Source: Sympetrum striolatum
Lineage: Eukaryota > Arthropoda > Insecta > Odonata > Libellulidae
DNA: 64,000 nt
NCBI GenBank assembly: GCA_947579665.1
Contig: OX388348.1
Coordinates: forward strand, 3,906,001 to 3,970,000
Direction: 5' to 3'
Numbering within the stretch: position 1 is the stretch's first letter; the number at the start of each line of letters is the position of its first letter. The notes beneath the pieces were generated by a model, which made no database searches, had not been told where the DNA came from, and worked only from the letters and a program-made list of their open reading frames with translations. The translations under genes were made by a program, and so were the position numbers. Shown here one piece after another: positions 24,514-35,735 of this stretch.

Positions 24514-24972
24514 CCTTTCAAAATTATGAACAGAATGTAGGAGCATGTCTTTTTATGTCTCTGTAAAAACGTTTTACCATTTTTGTCCTCATATCTCCTT
24601 TTATCGTATTTTTATCTGAAATTTAATTTTACCACAAATTAATGCTGTGCAATTTCCAGTTTCTATTAGTGATATTTTGCTCCAAAAACAAACATCTTAA
24701 ATGATATAATGAGATTCATTTCAATTTAGGCTTTAAAAAGAAAGGCTGTCTACAGAAGCCTTTAAAGTAATCATTCTAAAAACATTAAGTAATAGAGTAG
24801 TATAGATGAAAATATTGTTCTTTTATTTCTTTACCTCTGTAAACTAGGAATGAAATTGTTAATGAGTTTAGGAAACTCACGAAATCACAGCTGATTTTTA
24901 TCTCACATCACATCTTGAGAAGGAATCACTAGTTGGCAATAATTTTAATATCATTTGGTCATCTGTCCCTAT

Positions 24973-26060
24973 CTAGAAATATTTAAAATTGTTACACTTT
25001 GCATGCAGTCCTACCATCCAGCAGCTCTTACTGAACTTCACCTTATGAATACTGATTCCTTTTTGTATGTAACAAGCATAGACAGGTATTCGTTTGTTGA
25101 AAAACTCTTGGGAATGGATGCGACTTATTTTAATATCCTGCGCTACTATTCCAGTGACGAAAACATCATCCAGGTGCAAGTATGTCTTATTTAAGGTTTT
25201 CACATATAGATCATGAACAGTATCACTCGTGAGAAGATACGCAGGTCCGGTAGTGAAGTCTGGAAAAACACTGTGCTTATATTGTTTGACAGAAACATAA
25301 TATTTAGACTTGCTGTTTCTTATCGGTTTCCATTTTTTCGCCAGCCTACCATATATAGTTCTCTTCTCCCCTAAATGTTTCTCAGTAAACTTGAGCAAGC
25401 GAGGCACATTGATAAACATATCGTCATCAGTCTTTAAGATGAAACGAACCCTAGGGCAATACGTGTCCACACATTCCTGCATCGATATAGTTTTCAGGGT
25501 AAGATTCACGTACGAGTCTACGAAATTTGCTCGAATAATGTCTTCATGAAGAGCCGATTCCCTTTCTAACGAACGTTGTGTCTCTTGATCTGCGGGCGAA
25601 GCAACAAAAAAACCCACGCTCACGCCTCTTCGAGCACCGAAATGTCCCCAGGTCTGCCGGATGGCCATGCGGGCATCCCTATATTTTCTCAAGTCTCAAT
25701 CTCGCCCAAATAAAGACGATTTATTATTATTATTATTATTATTATATTTTGGCGCCGAAGTCGCCAAAATGAGCAGTCGCATTCCGCTGCCGATATCCGG
25801 GCACAGGTCAGAGGCGGATATGTCGTGGCCGGCGGAGTAAAGGGAAGAAGTGATTTCACCTCTGGCCATCGACTCTTCAGTAGGGAGGCTGACGGAGGAA
25901 GCTATTGCATGTGAGGGAGATTCTGGCTTTTTGACAGTTTCCGTGTCAGGGCTCGGAACTGCTTCTTTCTGCGATTTGACACCTTCTTCGGCTTTTTCGG
26001 AGTTGGCTGGAATTCCAGACTCAGGAGGTTGTTGAGGGCGTGGTCGTGTTGAATTTTGCC
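24973..26060 (-). pseudogene. Beta-1,3-galactosyltransferase (GT31), terminal exon, disrupted
   Basis: The family are Golgi type II enzymes that transfer galactose or N-acetylhexosamine in beta-1,3 linkage from UDP-sugars. The minus-strand exon starts after a CAG acceptor at 26061-26063. It encodes a Pro/Ser-rich stem (about 100 residues), then MRLLILATSAPKY. After an insertion come RDARMAIRQTWG (family QTWG motif), FILKTDDDMFINV (metal-binding DDD), FPDFTTGPAYLL and HLDDVFVTGI. The stop lies at 24973. The inserted retroelement tail (25688-25742 plus one target repeat) adds Asn codons and an in-frame TGA just before DLRKYRDARM. Removing it joins PKY to RDA cleanly, so the ancestor was intact. 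Translation could still start at the later Met, but without signal anchor or stem. A minus-strand ATTAAA lies at 24944-24949. The catalytic half shows no other damage, so disruption may be recent or an allele. Confidence 0.85.
25688..25742 (+). mobile_element. Retroelement 3' tail inserted in galactosyltransferase exon
   Basis: A 55-bp body with AAATAAA and a (TTA)n tail sits between 8-bp direct repeats tatatttt (25680-25687, 25743-25750). The target duplication and simple-repeat tail show target-primed insertion. It introduces the in-frame stop described for the host exon. It is the same event as at 341-401. Confidence 0.85.
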
Positions 26061-26063
26061 CTG

Positions 26064-27991
26064 GGGCCATATTCTGTATCTCATTTCCCGTCGGTACGGT
26101 AGCCAAGCAGTCGGTTGGGATCGCAAACCGACTCCGCGAGCTCTCGATACTATTCTGTAAGCTCCTGCGTCGGTACGACGGCTAGCCATCGTCGGTACAA
26201 TCCGGAGAATTCTACCGATTATGAAAAGGAGTCGGTAGCGATAGGAGTCAGTCGGTTTGCAGACGAACTGTGGCAAGTGTGTGCATATTTAACAATATCA
26301 TCAAGGCAAATGCGTTAATTGAATGCCCGTAATTAGCAGAATGTAAAATAAAGCCGCAATAAGACATGCGATCGCATAAAATGAATGCAATTCTCGCTTT
26401 TAGATGCAAAATGATGTACGCCATAGCACATATGGATGCACGTATATACTACGTTTCTTGGAGCGTGCATCTGTCCAAGGACGTGGAATAAAATAAACGT
26501 TTTAATCTTTTAATAATAAATGTAAATAACCTCCAATAATTCATTAGGTAAAGTGTTGGGGAACGCTTAATATCCGTAACATATGTTACTATTTCCCCGT
26601 GCGAGACTCGACTATGGAAAAATAATGACCCCGCTTGAAGAAAACTATAAATAAAAGAGAAATAGATTAAACCTAGTCATAGGATTTCATGCGATAGAAT
26701 TTTCTAATTTTTAAACGTATAATGATTAACTTTTAACTGACGTGGATGGTATAATTTTTGTTCATTTTAAAACACAATTTGGTAATTTTCTAGTAGCAGA
26801 CGAAAAACGTCAAAAATTTGTCGTTTTCAGATAGAATTTTCTCCGAAATGGCAGCACTTAGAAGATATTGCATATCATATATATAAATTGCAATCCTTCT
26901 TCTATAATATGGTGTAAGAATGGTATGTGTATCTTTAGTAGTAAAGGAGATATAGAATTTATCCCAAACACCGTGAAACTAGAAAATTACCCACAATTTT
27001 ACCATTAGATTCCATTAAAATCATATATTTCAGCAATATATGAAAGGCCAAGATAATTGAATAATATTTGTAGAGTGTATAGTTAATCCAGGCGAAACTA
27101 ATTACAAGTATTAATTACGTACAAGGAAGTGCTACAGTCGAAAGTTGCAGTACTTTGGTTCAAAAGGAGACGAGAGGATTTTGCTTTTGTAGCAAATATA
27201 AAAAAGAAAATATACCTATCCGTTTATACGAATCGAGGTCTTACTAGCTGACCAATAGTAAACTGATTTGAAGACAGCAACAGTTCCAACAATAACTTTA
27301 TGAAGTACCTAAGGAATTCGTGGAAATCTAACCTCCAAGAAATCAGTCAGTGAGTGTATCGAAGGTACTATGTACTTACTAATTTCCTAGTTCTTTCACT
27401 GATACTAAGCTCTGAAAATCACGCACCGACTTCCAGTTAATAAAATTACGAAATTTAGGGATTCACTGTAGGGCTGATAGTATATTAGATATCGATATTT
27501 TATTACCATAAGTGTGCTCGAATTTGGGCACTGGAAAATCTTCTGCTATCAATTTATGTTAAATTCAAACATCAACCATTTAAGACCATACAAACTAACT
27601 AATGCAATTATAAATATCTTCCCTGTAAGATTTATTTCAAAACTTTCGTAAGAAATCAACAAAGGACAACAACAAATCTTAGTTACCTAAAATTTCATAC
27701 ATATCATCGATATTTACATTTGCTTTTACACGCCTTGTTTCATTCTTCATTTGTCTACTCGTTTGCCCTCTCATTGGTTGAGATTAAGCACGTGACCGTC
27801 ACTTTCGGAAATGCTTGGATTTTTCCCCTTAAAGTGGGTGGGGGCAGTCGGTTTGGCAGTTTTCTGCCCGACGATGCTACAGAATAGGATTTAGAGGCCG
27901 AGTCGGTGAGAGATCACGATTTCCTCTCCAGTCGGTTGGATTTGAAATCGAACCAACTGCTTCCAAACCGACGAGTTACATAATATGGCCC
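26064..27991. mobile_element. Harbinger-like DNA element with 3-bp target duplication
   Basis: The ends GGGCCATATTCTGTA and, from the other side, GGGCCATATTATGTA are inverted terminal repeats, with CTG duplicated at 26061-26063 and 27992-27994. The empty site is preserved in the duplicated copy near 859-863. A 3-bp CTG target and GGGCC ends fit the PIF/Harbinger superfamily. Just inside the ends, motifs built on gtcggtt recur many times. No transposase frame is visible in 1.93 kb, so it is non-autonomous. Confidence 0.8.
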
Positions 27992-29337
27992 CTGAGAAGG
28001 AAAGATTCAATTCCGCACTTGACAATCTCTTATCGTGTAGGACATGAAAATTGTCAACATTTTTCTAATCGATAATGAATGACTATTCATCTACCTTGTA
28101 CTCGGGTGTTCTGAAACATATCATAGTCTGGACATATCATAGTCAGATACATTTTCTTTAGCAATTTCTATTATATTAATCTTGGCGCTTTCTTCGATTG
28201 GGATTGCTGGAGCGATTCAGTTACTCATAATTCTGATTTCTGATGGAATTGAATTCCGCCTCCGGAGAAATTTCTCTCGTCTATAAAAAGAAGGCGGAAT
28301 CTTTAGTAAACAATAAACAGAATCTGATCGCTTCGATGAAATATTGGAAGTATTGAATGAAATCGTATTCTGTAGAAACCTCAAAGATTCCTTAAATCCA
28401 TTTGCAAGCCAGCAGAACTTTCTTTAGGAGATATTAAGGAAATCTTAATATATTTAAACATATCGAACGGAAGTCTTAATACCCCAGCAGGGGAACCCGG
28501 TAATGAATGAGGAATTATTGGTTCTATTGCATAGAATACTAATTTATTTGAAGTGAACTTTATTGGCAATTAGCATAAATGTATTTATGTTACGCAGGGG
28601 TGATTCCTGAATACTTTCCTGATTCCTGAACTTTAATATAAATATGTTTTTCCTTTATGGATTATCGTCTCTATTAGCCATATACCGACGAAAACTGACT
28701 TCCACTCGGGTCGGAAATATTACAGAATCGGCCACCAGATGGCGTTGCTGTTGCGTTCGAGGCTTTCCCTGCCTCCTCTTCCTTTCCCGACCGCCTCCAA
28801 CCACGGCGCTCAAGTATTTTGCGATGCGAAAATGTAAGGGACACTCTAGATACCCTAGACCTAGACCCTTAGCCTAGAGGTTTTTTCAATATAATTAATT
28901 ACATAATCAAGACATTGATTTATTATCAAGAACAGGGGTATAATTATAATTTTCGATAAATATGGGTAGAGTTCTAAGGGTCATTATTTGTTGACGATGC
29001 TAGATTAGCAGTCTTAAATTGAGTTGAATATTAAATCGCTTCTCTATACTTAAATAAATCACAATTACACTGATTATTATTAACTAGCTAATCATAGGTT
29101 GAATGATAAAATCCTAGAAAAAAAATATTTTAAAAATAATGCGAAGGTAACATATTATTCTAAGTTTCCTCGGAATCGCTATAATACATTTTTAGGCAGA
29201 AGTTACGATAAATCAGGTGGATAGAAATTGACGTGGGTGCGAATTTCTGATAGACTCATTTTACCTTTAGCCTCCTCCGACCTCTCGTACAGTGAACTAG
29301 CTGTGTTGTGTAGTAAGAGGACTATATGACAAGTGAT
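27992..29337. repeat. Duplicated intronic segment, copy B
   Basis: Counterpart of 861-2238, presumed intron upstream of the galactosyltransferase exon. On the minus strand it ends in the original pyrimidine-rich acceptor tract (tctttccttctcag), now separated from the exon by the Harbinger-like insertion. Confidence 0.85.
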
Positions 29338-29361
29338 GCTGCAACCAGCACCAGCACTGAG

Positions 29362-29666
29362 TCCGTATTTTGTAAGAAGCCATTAGCCGTTTTTCCCACT
29401 TTAAGCGTCTGGGGAACTAGCTATGCTGTAAGGAAGAATATGCTTGTCAATTAGAAATTTGAGTAAATAAAGGAAATAAACGAACTTATCTGAACAGATA
29501 AATTTGCGTAGGAGATAAATGATATCTTCGTGTAAACTGATATCCTGAGGTACACCGCGGGCAGTTTGTATCTAATTGTAAATGATAATTGTTAGAGGCC
29601 AACTATATCGCCTCGAGATAAAAAATCGATTTGGACTACTTCTTCCTCAACTGAAAGAAGGCAGCG
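29362..29666. repeat. Duplicated segment B, distal part
   Basis: Counterpart of 5022-5328. A short bridging sequence (29338-29361, tgctgcaaccagcaccagca) replaces the 2.8 kb present in copy A and may be closer to the ancestral state. Confidence 0.8.
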
Positions 29667-30581
29667 TTAGGAAAAGATGGCCCGACCCTTATGTTACCGG
29701 CTCGGACCCTATGACACTCGAGCGTTTTGCTAACACTAAAAGTGTCCTATGCGAATGTTTCTCGACGTCAATTCTGCCAGCTATATTTTCGGCCAATAAA
29801 GAGGATAAAAACATAGCTATAAGTTTTTCGCGGTTAAAATTAAAATACAGACACATTACACTAAAATGAAAATTTTCCATAATTCTTCCATTATGACTAA
29901 TAGAGGTATCAAAATCTTAAATGAAACTCTTTTCACATGAGTTTTTTATATGATTAGCAAACATTTAACTTGAAAAAGGCTGATCGTTAGACTTCACATC
30001 TTCAAAAAGACAGCTAAACTGGATTTGGGGATTCTATGGCGCCAAGCCATACCGCGCAGCGCTTACGAAACCTCCACCGCAATCCCAGGTGAATTGAAAC
30101 AGTTTGTTCAGATTCCATATCTAGAAGCCTTGTAGGTTGACGTAGTTTAAGCCACTTGATAGTCCACTGCCGTTTACCTAGTTGTTTTCCTTACTTTATC
30201 TCGAAATTTGGCCGAAAAAGGGGTCCGCCATTGTGTTGCTTTAAATGAGCAAAGACTCATCTTTGAGTACAAAAACTTCAACGAATCGAGAGATAAAGAG
30301 TTAAACTAGATTGCTATATCATCGATTTTTCCAACAGTTTCTCCCAAAAGTTTCTATAAATCAACGAAATTGAATGTTTCTTCGAAAAATCCGAGAGACT
30401 AATTTTCTGTGAAAATATGTCAAGTTTGACGCCATGTATCTTCTTGACGCCTGGTAATATTAAAATACGACAGACAGAGACATAAAAGGCGATCTCTTTG
30501 CAATTACTATGCATAGTTTCAATTTCTCGAAAAAAACATTTCTGACCCGATGTCCGGGATTTTCGATTTCAGCCCACTGTG
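29667..30581 (-). mobile_element. Diverged Transib terminal segment
   Basis: Read on the minus strand from 30581 it starts CACAGTGGGC and follows the same order of blocks as the Transib end at 5329-6312, but with many substitutions and small indels. The pentamer just outside is cgacg, matching the CGNCG Transib target consensus. It is an older copy than the other three. Confidence 0.7.
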
Positions 30582-30969
30582 CGACGTTCCCGTTATGAAA
30601 AAGTTCTACTAGTTTCCTACATAGATATTAAAAGATATTGTTGAGCACAATTGATGAAATTTGTAATTAGTAATCATCGAGATTACACAAGAATTTTTTC
30701 ACCAATGATTATTTGTTCCCTGACCCCTCTCCCCTTCTTCCCCTACCCGCATCGATGTTCCCTTCTTAGCCCCCACCTACCTCCTCCCTCCTCAATTTAC
30801 TTATTTACATAAATTTCCAGTATATATATATACACACACACTCAAGCTATTCGGGAGACAAAGAGAAGGAAAGCATTTGTGCTTCTATGGAGCCCTGACA
30901 GCGAACGATTCCGCCATGCGGACGAACTCACTATGTCCAACGCCCCCAAATAGCTTGAGAGAATGCTCT
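30582..30969. other. No gene; C-rich patch
   Basis: Contains a CT-rich stretch (30718-30800) and a short TA/CA repeat near 30820-30842. Nothing coding. Confidence 0.5.
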
Positions 30970-31170
30970 GACGGGATAGCTCAAGGGACAGAGCACCTGA
31001 CCGGCAATCTGGATACCCGGTCCCGTCGGACTTTTTTCAAGTCTATTCTTTCTTAGGATTTTCTGGGTGCACGCCATCTCGTGCAAAATTCCCTTACCAT
31101 TGAGTGTTAGTTTCTTGAAGAGGGGCAAAAGCCTCTTAAAGTTGTAACGCGATGCTTAAACAACATGCTC
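30970..31170 (+). mobile_element. tRNA-derived SINE (family 2)
   Basis: The tRNA-like head has GACGGGA pairing with TCCCGTC and a D-arm GCTC...GAGC, but a shortened T-arm. The body follows: ggacttttttcaagtctatt, then ggattttctgggtgcacgcc. The same body follows the tRNA-like head at 35460-35650, defining the family. Confidence 0.75.
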
Positions 31171-31285
31171 AGTCTTTGTGAAGGAGTAAAAAATGTATTT
31201 GTTCACAAATGACGAGGATTAATTACAGGACGATTTATGGAAAGTTCGGGCTCGAGTCGGGCTTGAGAACGAAAATTTGCATCTA

Positions 31286-31365
31286 CGTTCGGGCCGGGTT
31301 GGGTTCGGGCCGGGTCGGGTTCGGGCCGGTTCGGGTTCGGGCCGGGTCGGGCTCAACGACGAACG
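31286..31365. repeat. G-rich minisatellite
   Basis: Tandem degenerate units of the type gggccgggtcgggttc, about 5-6 bp periodic within roughly 16-21 bp higher units. It is G-rich on the plus strand, with many GGG runs that could form quadruplexes. The open frames crossing it on both strands are low-complexity artefacts. Confidence 0.8.
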
Positions 31366-31827
31366 GGGAACGGGGTTGGGTTGAAATTTTCGGCCCATTC
31401 AGACCTCTAACACCCACCCATGGCTCATATCCGGCACGCTGTTTGGCACACGCCAACCCTCCGACCAACTTACTCCCACTTGGCACGCAACGCCTGAGAC
31501 AAGCGTGTTTGAAATGTTCGGACCAACACCACACGGAAAACACTCAACAAGAATCGGAGCTTTCCCTCGAATGTCGACTTTAAATCAAAAGCAGTTTTTC
31601 AAGAAGAGTTCCTAGCCGCGGTATAATGGCCAATACAAATTCGTTCAATCACTGGATGTCTACAACGAGGCGTCAATTAAGTTGGAGGAGCCTTATCCTG
31701 CTGGATGCATTAATACGGACGGATGGATTCTATCGCATCCTCTTGAAAAACGGTAATTTTTGTTGTTGATAAATTAATGCAAGCGAATGAATTGATGGCT
31801 AATCTATTTCTGTCCATCGAATATGTT

Positions 31828-31930
31828 AGTAGTATTATTATTAAAAGTGCTTCGACAGCTTAGCTTTTTTCTCACATTGTCTCCCACCGGTAGTCGAACT
31901 GTCGAACCGCTGAACCTGTTTCCGCCGAAG
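31828..31930 (-). mobile_element. tRNA-derived SINE (family 1), inverted copy
   Basis: Read on the minus strand it shows a degenerate tRNA T-arm region (ggttcgacagttcgac), ccggtgggag, ctaagctgtcgaagcac and an (AAT/ACT)n tail. It matches the 3' two-thirds of the element at 20129-20265 and is 5'-truncated or diverged. Confidence 0.75.
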
Positions 31931-33959
31931 TAAAGCTTGAAAAGTGGAATTTCTTACTAATTGTCAAAATCTATTGAATTTACACTTCTGAAAATCCATT
32001 TCTTACGACTACATTGACCGAAGTTTTTTTTTAAGTTGCGTTATCAAAACAATCTTTTAACAGAATTTGAATTACCAAGCAAAAGAAGACGATAAAAAGA
32101 AAGTGAACTTATTCCATAGAATTCTTTCTTCCAAAGAAATACCACTATTTATTTTTAAAGGGAATGTACATAAAGTAATTCATTATGAAAGACCAAGTGA
32201 ATAATGAACACCATATCATGCATACCAACTGAAAAACATAATTTCCAAAACATAAGTTTAACGGATATTTTTAAAGATTTTACCAAATATTTTACAAAAT
32301 ATAACTATTCTGCTTGGTTCAAGTATTAAAAAATCTCACTTCTGAAAATAATTTAAAAAACTTCAATATATTACCAATACAGGGCTACCACAATTACAGA
32401 AAAACATTTTATTTCATATTTAAAAAAAATCTCAAATTGATTGTTCGCATTTTTCACATTTTATTTTGCATAATCAGCTATTTATCATTATGCAAGAATA
32501 AAACATTGGCAAATTTCATTACATTATCATATTCACGATAATATTTTTCTGTTTAAATTCATTCTATAAACGTTTCCGTTATATTTCTCTTTTTGTTATG
32601 AAATATTTTGCTATCAAATTATAAGTAAGAGGGCTGAATTTATTCAGACTTGGAAATTTCTTACGTACAACCTTGTGATGGTGGAAGGACTTGCGTGAGA
32701 GTTTGCGAATTTGCTCAAACCATACTTCCATAAATATACTAATGTAGTAAAATATTTTATGTAATAAACACTGCCCGTGCTGCGCAGCGTATGATCTAGG
32801 AGGTAAGTAGGATTTAGTTTAGACTTTAGACTGATTACGACACCGCAGATAGTTTTCATGTTCGATTATTGCGGTTTAAATGAGAGTGAGATTACGCATA
32901 CAAAAAATGTGAGGGAAAAATTAAAATTCAAAGAGAATAGCCGTTGTGGGAAATCGCGAGGCGCTACAGCGAGGTAGATTTAATGTTCACAACTCGAATT
33001 CTTTCCGTCATCCCAAGAGCGAAGGTAACAAAGAAATATAGTAAGTCATAGTGAGCTGATGAAGTATTCTTGGTAAGCAATCGGTATCTTTGACTTCACT
33101 AGATATACATGCGCCGGCATAATATTAGGAAACGTAAGTTGGCTTGGCAAAGAAATAGCGACCAGTGAGATTTTTCTTCCCTATTTCACAGTGTATCGTA
33201 AGGACCGAGATGGCAGAAGGAGTTTTTATAACTGTGCGGAATAGTGTAATAAGTCAGTCAGAAAAGGCCTTATTTGATACGGGAGATTTGGAGTTGAGTC
33301 CTTAAGATAATCATAGCGTAAATATTTTACTAGATTATTTTATTTTTTGAAGTATTTTTTGATCAAATTCGCAACCCTCATGTATTTTTAAATATGACGT
33401 AGTCTTTTAACTGTTACGAACGACGGTTTGAAAATGATGGTTTCCTACCAAATGAACCTTTATAACTTTTTTTAAATTATGACTATTTAAGCGTAATTTA
33501 TACTTCTATTTATCTGTAAATGTTAATATATAAATGGATTTTAGTCGTCGATATTCAAGGGAGCCGGAAATTATGAGAAGTGGAAAATGTTGGGTCTCCT
33601 CGTAACGTGTAAAGAGGAATCTGTCTCTAACTTACAGCCTTTTCAAAATATAATACCTTACTACATCCCAAAAATTCCCAGGAATCGCTGTCCCATGGGA
33701 CATCACGATAAGAGCCATCCTATCACTCGGTCATCCGGTGTTGGCCAAGTCCACAATTTCCCTCAATCTTATGCAGTTACGACTACGCCGTTCGATTTTT
33801 TATGGGGAGCTGTACTTGTTTTCTTATTAAGGAAGAGTTTTCTTAGCATTTATGTATGTTTCGCATTTTTTAGAATATTAAAACAGCTTAAAGGTTAAGA
33901 AAATTTATCTCGAAGTTTTCGCGTGATCAATTTTAAATTGCTAATACTCTTCGCCAATC
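31931..33959. other. No gene seen
   Basis: AT-rich, with only short chance open frames that I could not connect by splice sites. Confidence 0.45.
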
Positions 33960-33967
33960 CCATATAA

Positions 33968-34195
33968 CAGAGGTTCCCAACCTTTTTCAGCTGGCGACCC
34001 ACCTTTCCTTATCGGATAACCTCCATGGCCCATCGGTCCATGGTGGAGTTACTGTATAGTGGAGAAACCTTATTTGTATCGTATCCCTTCCTTATGTATG
34101 TATAATTTACCATCAATATATCTTTTCTGATGGTTTATTCGATGGTTCCTTATAGTTTTAGGATTGATTCGCGACCCGCTTGTTGGGAACCGCTG
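33968..34195. mobile_element. hAT MITE, 228 bp, perfect 8-bp target duplication
   Basis: The ends CAGAGGTTCCCAAC and CAGCGGTTCCCAAC are inverted repeats. The exact octamer ccatataa flanks both sides (33960-33967 and 34196-34203). Interior motifs ctggcgacccac and cgcgacccgc are typical of Charlie-like hAT MITEs. Too short to code. Confidence 0.93.
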
Positions 34196-34203
34196 CCATA
34201 TAA

Positions 34204-35375
34204 TATTCTGTATTTTTCCCTCAGTTGCTTCTTATCAATAGCGCGAATATAAACCACACGCTATTTAATTTAGAGAAAACAAAACTTAGCAAAAGATTGT
34301 TAAAGTGGAGCGTAACCTCAAAGAAATATATTCGTGCAGCCCAATTTATTTGTAACCTAAAACTTACTGTGAATGAAGCTGAGACATATGTTGTAATTTA
34401 TATTAACAGTTGGTTTCGCTCTGATATAGATCGTAAGTTATTGCTTTCTAAAATGCTTTTTCTTGACCGCTTAAATTCCACATTCGGCTATGTAATTCTA
34501 ATTTTCTTCTCACTAAAAGACATTCATCCGACTGCAGCCCTTCGGCTTGCAACACGCTCGTAACAAATAAGCGAATAATGGATAATGGATTCGTTCATTA
34601 CATTGCAATATGCAACTCAGTAAGTAATTAACATTTTTATTGATTTCAATACATGAAAAAACCAGATGCTCAGGAGACCAATGTAAGATATTTTTGGCAT
34701 CCTGGCTGAAAATTCAGGACATGCGTTATCTACAAAATACAGCAAAGGAGACCAAAAACAGTGTGTGGATGAACTTCCATATTTTTGGCAATTCGAATTC
34801 AAACTTTATTTAAAGTTCATTTTATTCGTTTGTAAAATTCCAAGAAAATCTAAGCCAAAGAATGGGAAATTTGGAAATTCCGTGAGGCAGCATCCAAATT
34901 TCGGGGCAAATCCGGGTGGTGTTGGTTTTATAGATTGCGCGCGTACTTTCGGCAATTTCTTAGCTAACTTGGTATTTGTTAACATAGGGTCCTATTGCGA
35001 TCGAGAAAAAATCCTAATTCATCACTGATAATCACCTCAAGAATAAAATTGATGACGAATCTTTATGATGGAAAATTTGTATCCGTTTCAAAAGGAGCAT
35101 ACCGATCAATGTTTGGGTATCTACTGAAGGTGAAAATTCCAAAATGATTGTGAAAGCTGCCGATGTCGATAGCAAAAGTATAAAATGAAGAGGCTCATAT
35201 CGGTAGCTTTTTATTAAAATTCGTCAGTAATTTCATATGAAGCCTATTGCCCTCCGACTATTTATTTAATCAAAATTTTGATTTATTTTGGTGAAGCTAG
35301 AGCTGTGGATACGTCTGAAAGTCTGCAACTGATATCACTAATTTTATTTTTTTTAAAACTGTGATAAAAGCTCAC
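34204..35375. other. No gene seen; downstream flank of caspase gene 2
   Basis: Open frames of about 110 and 87 codons exist (near 34225 and 34765) but have no motifs or splice support. Treated as non-coding. Confidence 0.4.
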
Positions 35376-35377
35376 AA

Positions 35378-35456
35378 GAAAAAAAACGGACTTGAAAAAA
35401 GTCTGACAGGGCTGGGAATCGAACCCGGGATCTTCCTCTATCCAGGAGGCTACTGC
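35378..35456 (-). mobile_element. SINE family 2 fragment, inverted
   Basis: The reverse complement of the tRNA-like head and first part of the body of the adjacent element. It carries the B-box-like gggttcgattcccagcc on the minus strand. Together with 35460-35650 it forms a long hairpin. Confidence 0.75.
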
Positions 35457-35459
35457 CTA

Positions 35460-35650
35460 GATAGAGAGGAAGGCAGCCTACCGGATAGAGGAAGATCCCG
35501 GGTTCGATTCCCAGCCCTGTTAGACTTGTTTCAAATCTGTTTTTTCTTGGGAATTTTCCTGGGTGCACGCCCTTATGTGCAAAGTCACCTTAACACTTTC
35601 CTTATGTGAGAAGAGTCTCTAAAACTCTTCGAAATAGGAACATTTTCACA
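35460..35650 (+). mobile_element. tRNA-derived SINE (family 2)
   Basis: A tRNA-like head with cgggttcgattcccag is followed by the family body (gacttgtttcaaatctgttt, then cctgggtgcacgccc). It lies head-to-head with an inverted fragment of itself, just downstream of caspase gene 2. Confidence 0.75.
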
Positions 35651-35735
35651 TCACCCATATGAATGAAAATTCAGGACTGCCCTGCCTGATCCAGGAAGAT
35701 GTGATGCTTTACATTTCATCCAAACACGGTATTAT

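Noticed and set aside
30970..31030. tRNA-Ala-like gene
   Set aside because: Acceptor stem and D-arm look convincing, but the T-arm is shortened and the family-2 SINE body follows directly.
31209..31583. 124-residue frame and its antisense counterpart rich in Gly/Arg/Pro
   Set aside because: Both come from the G-rich minisatellite.
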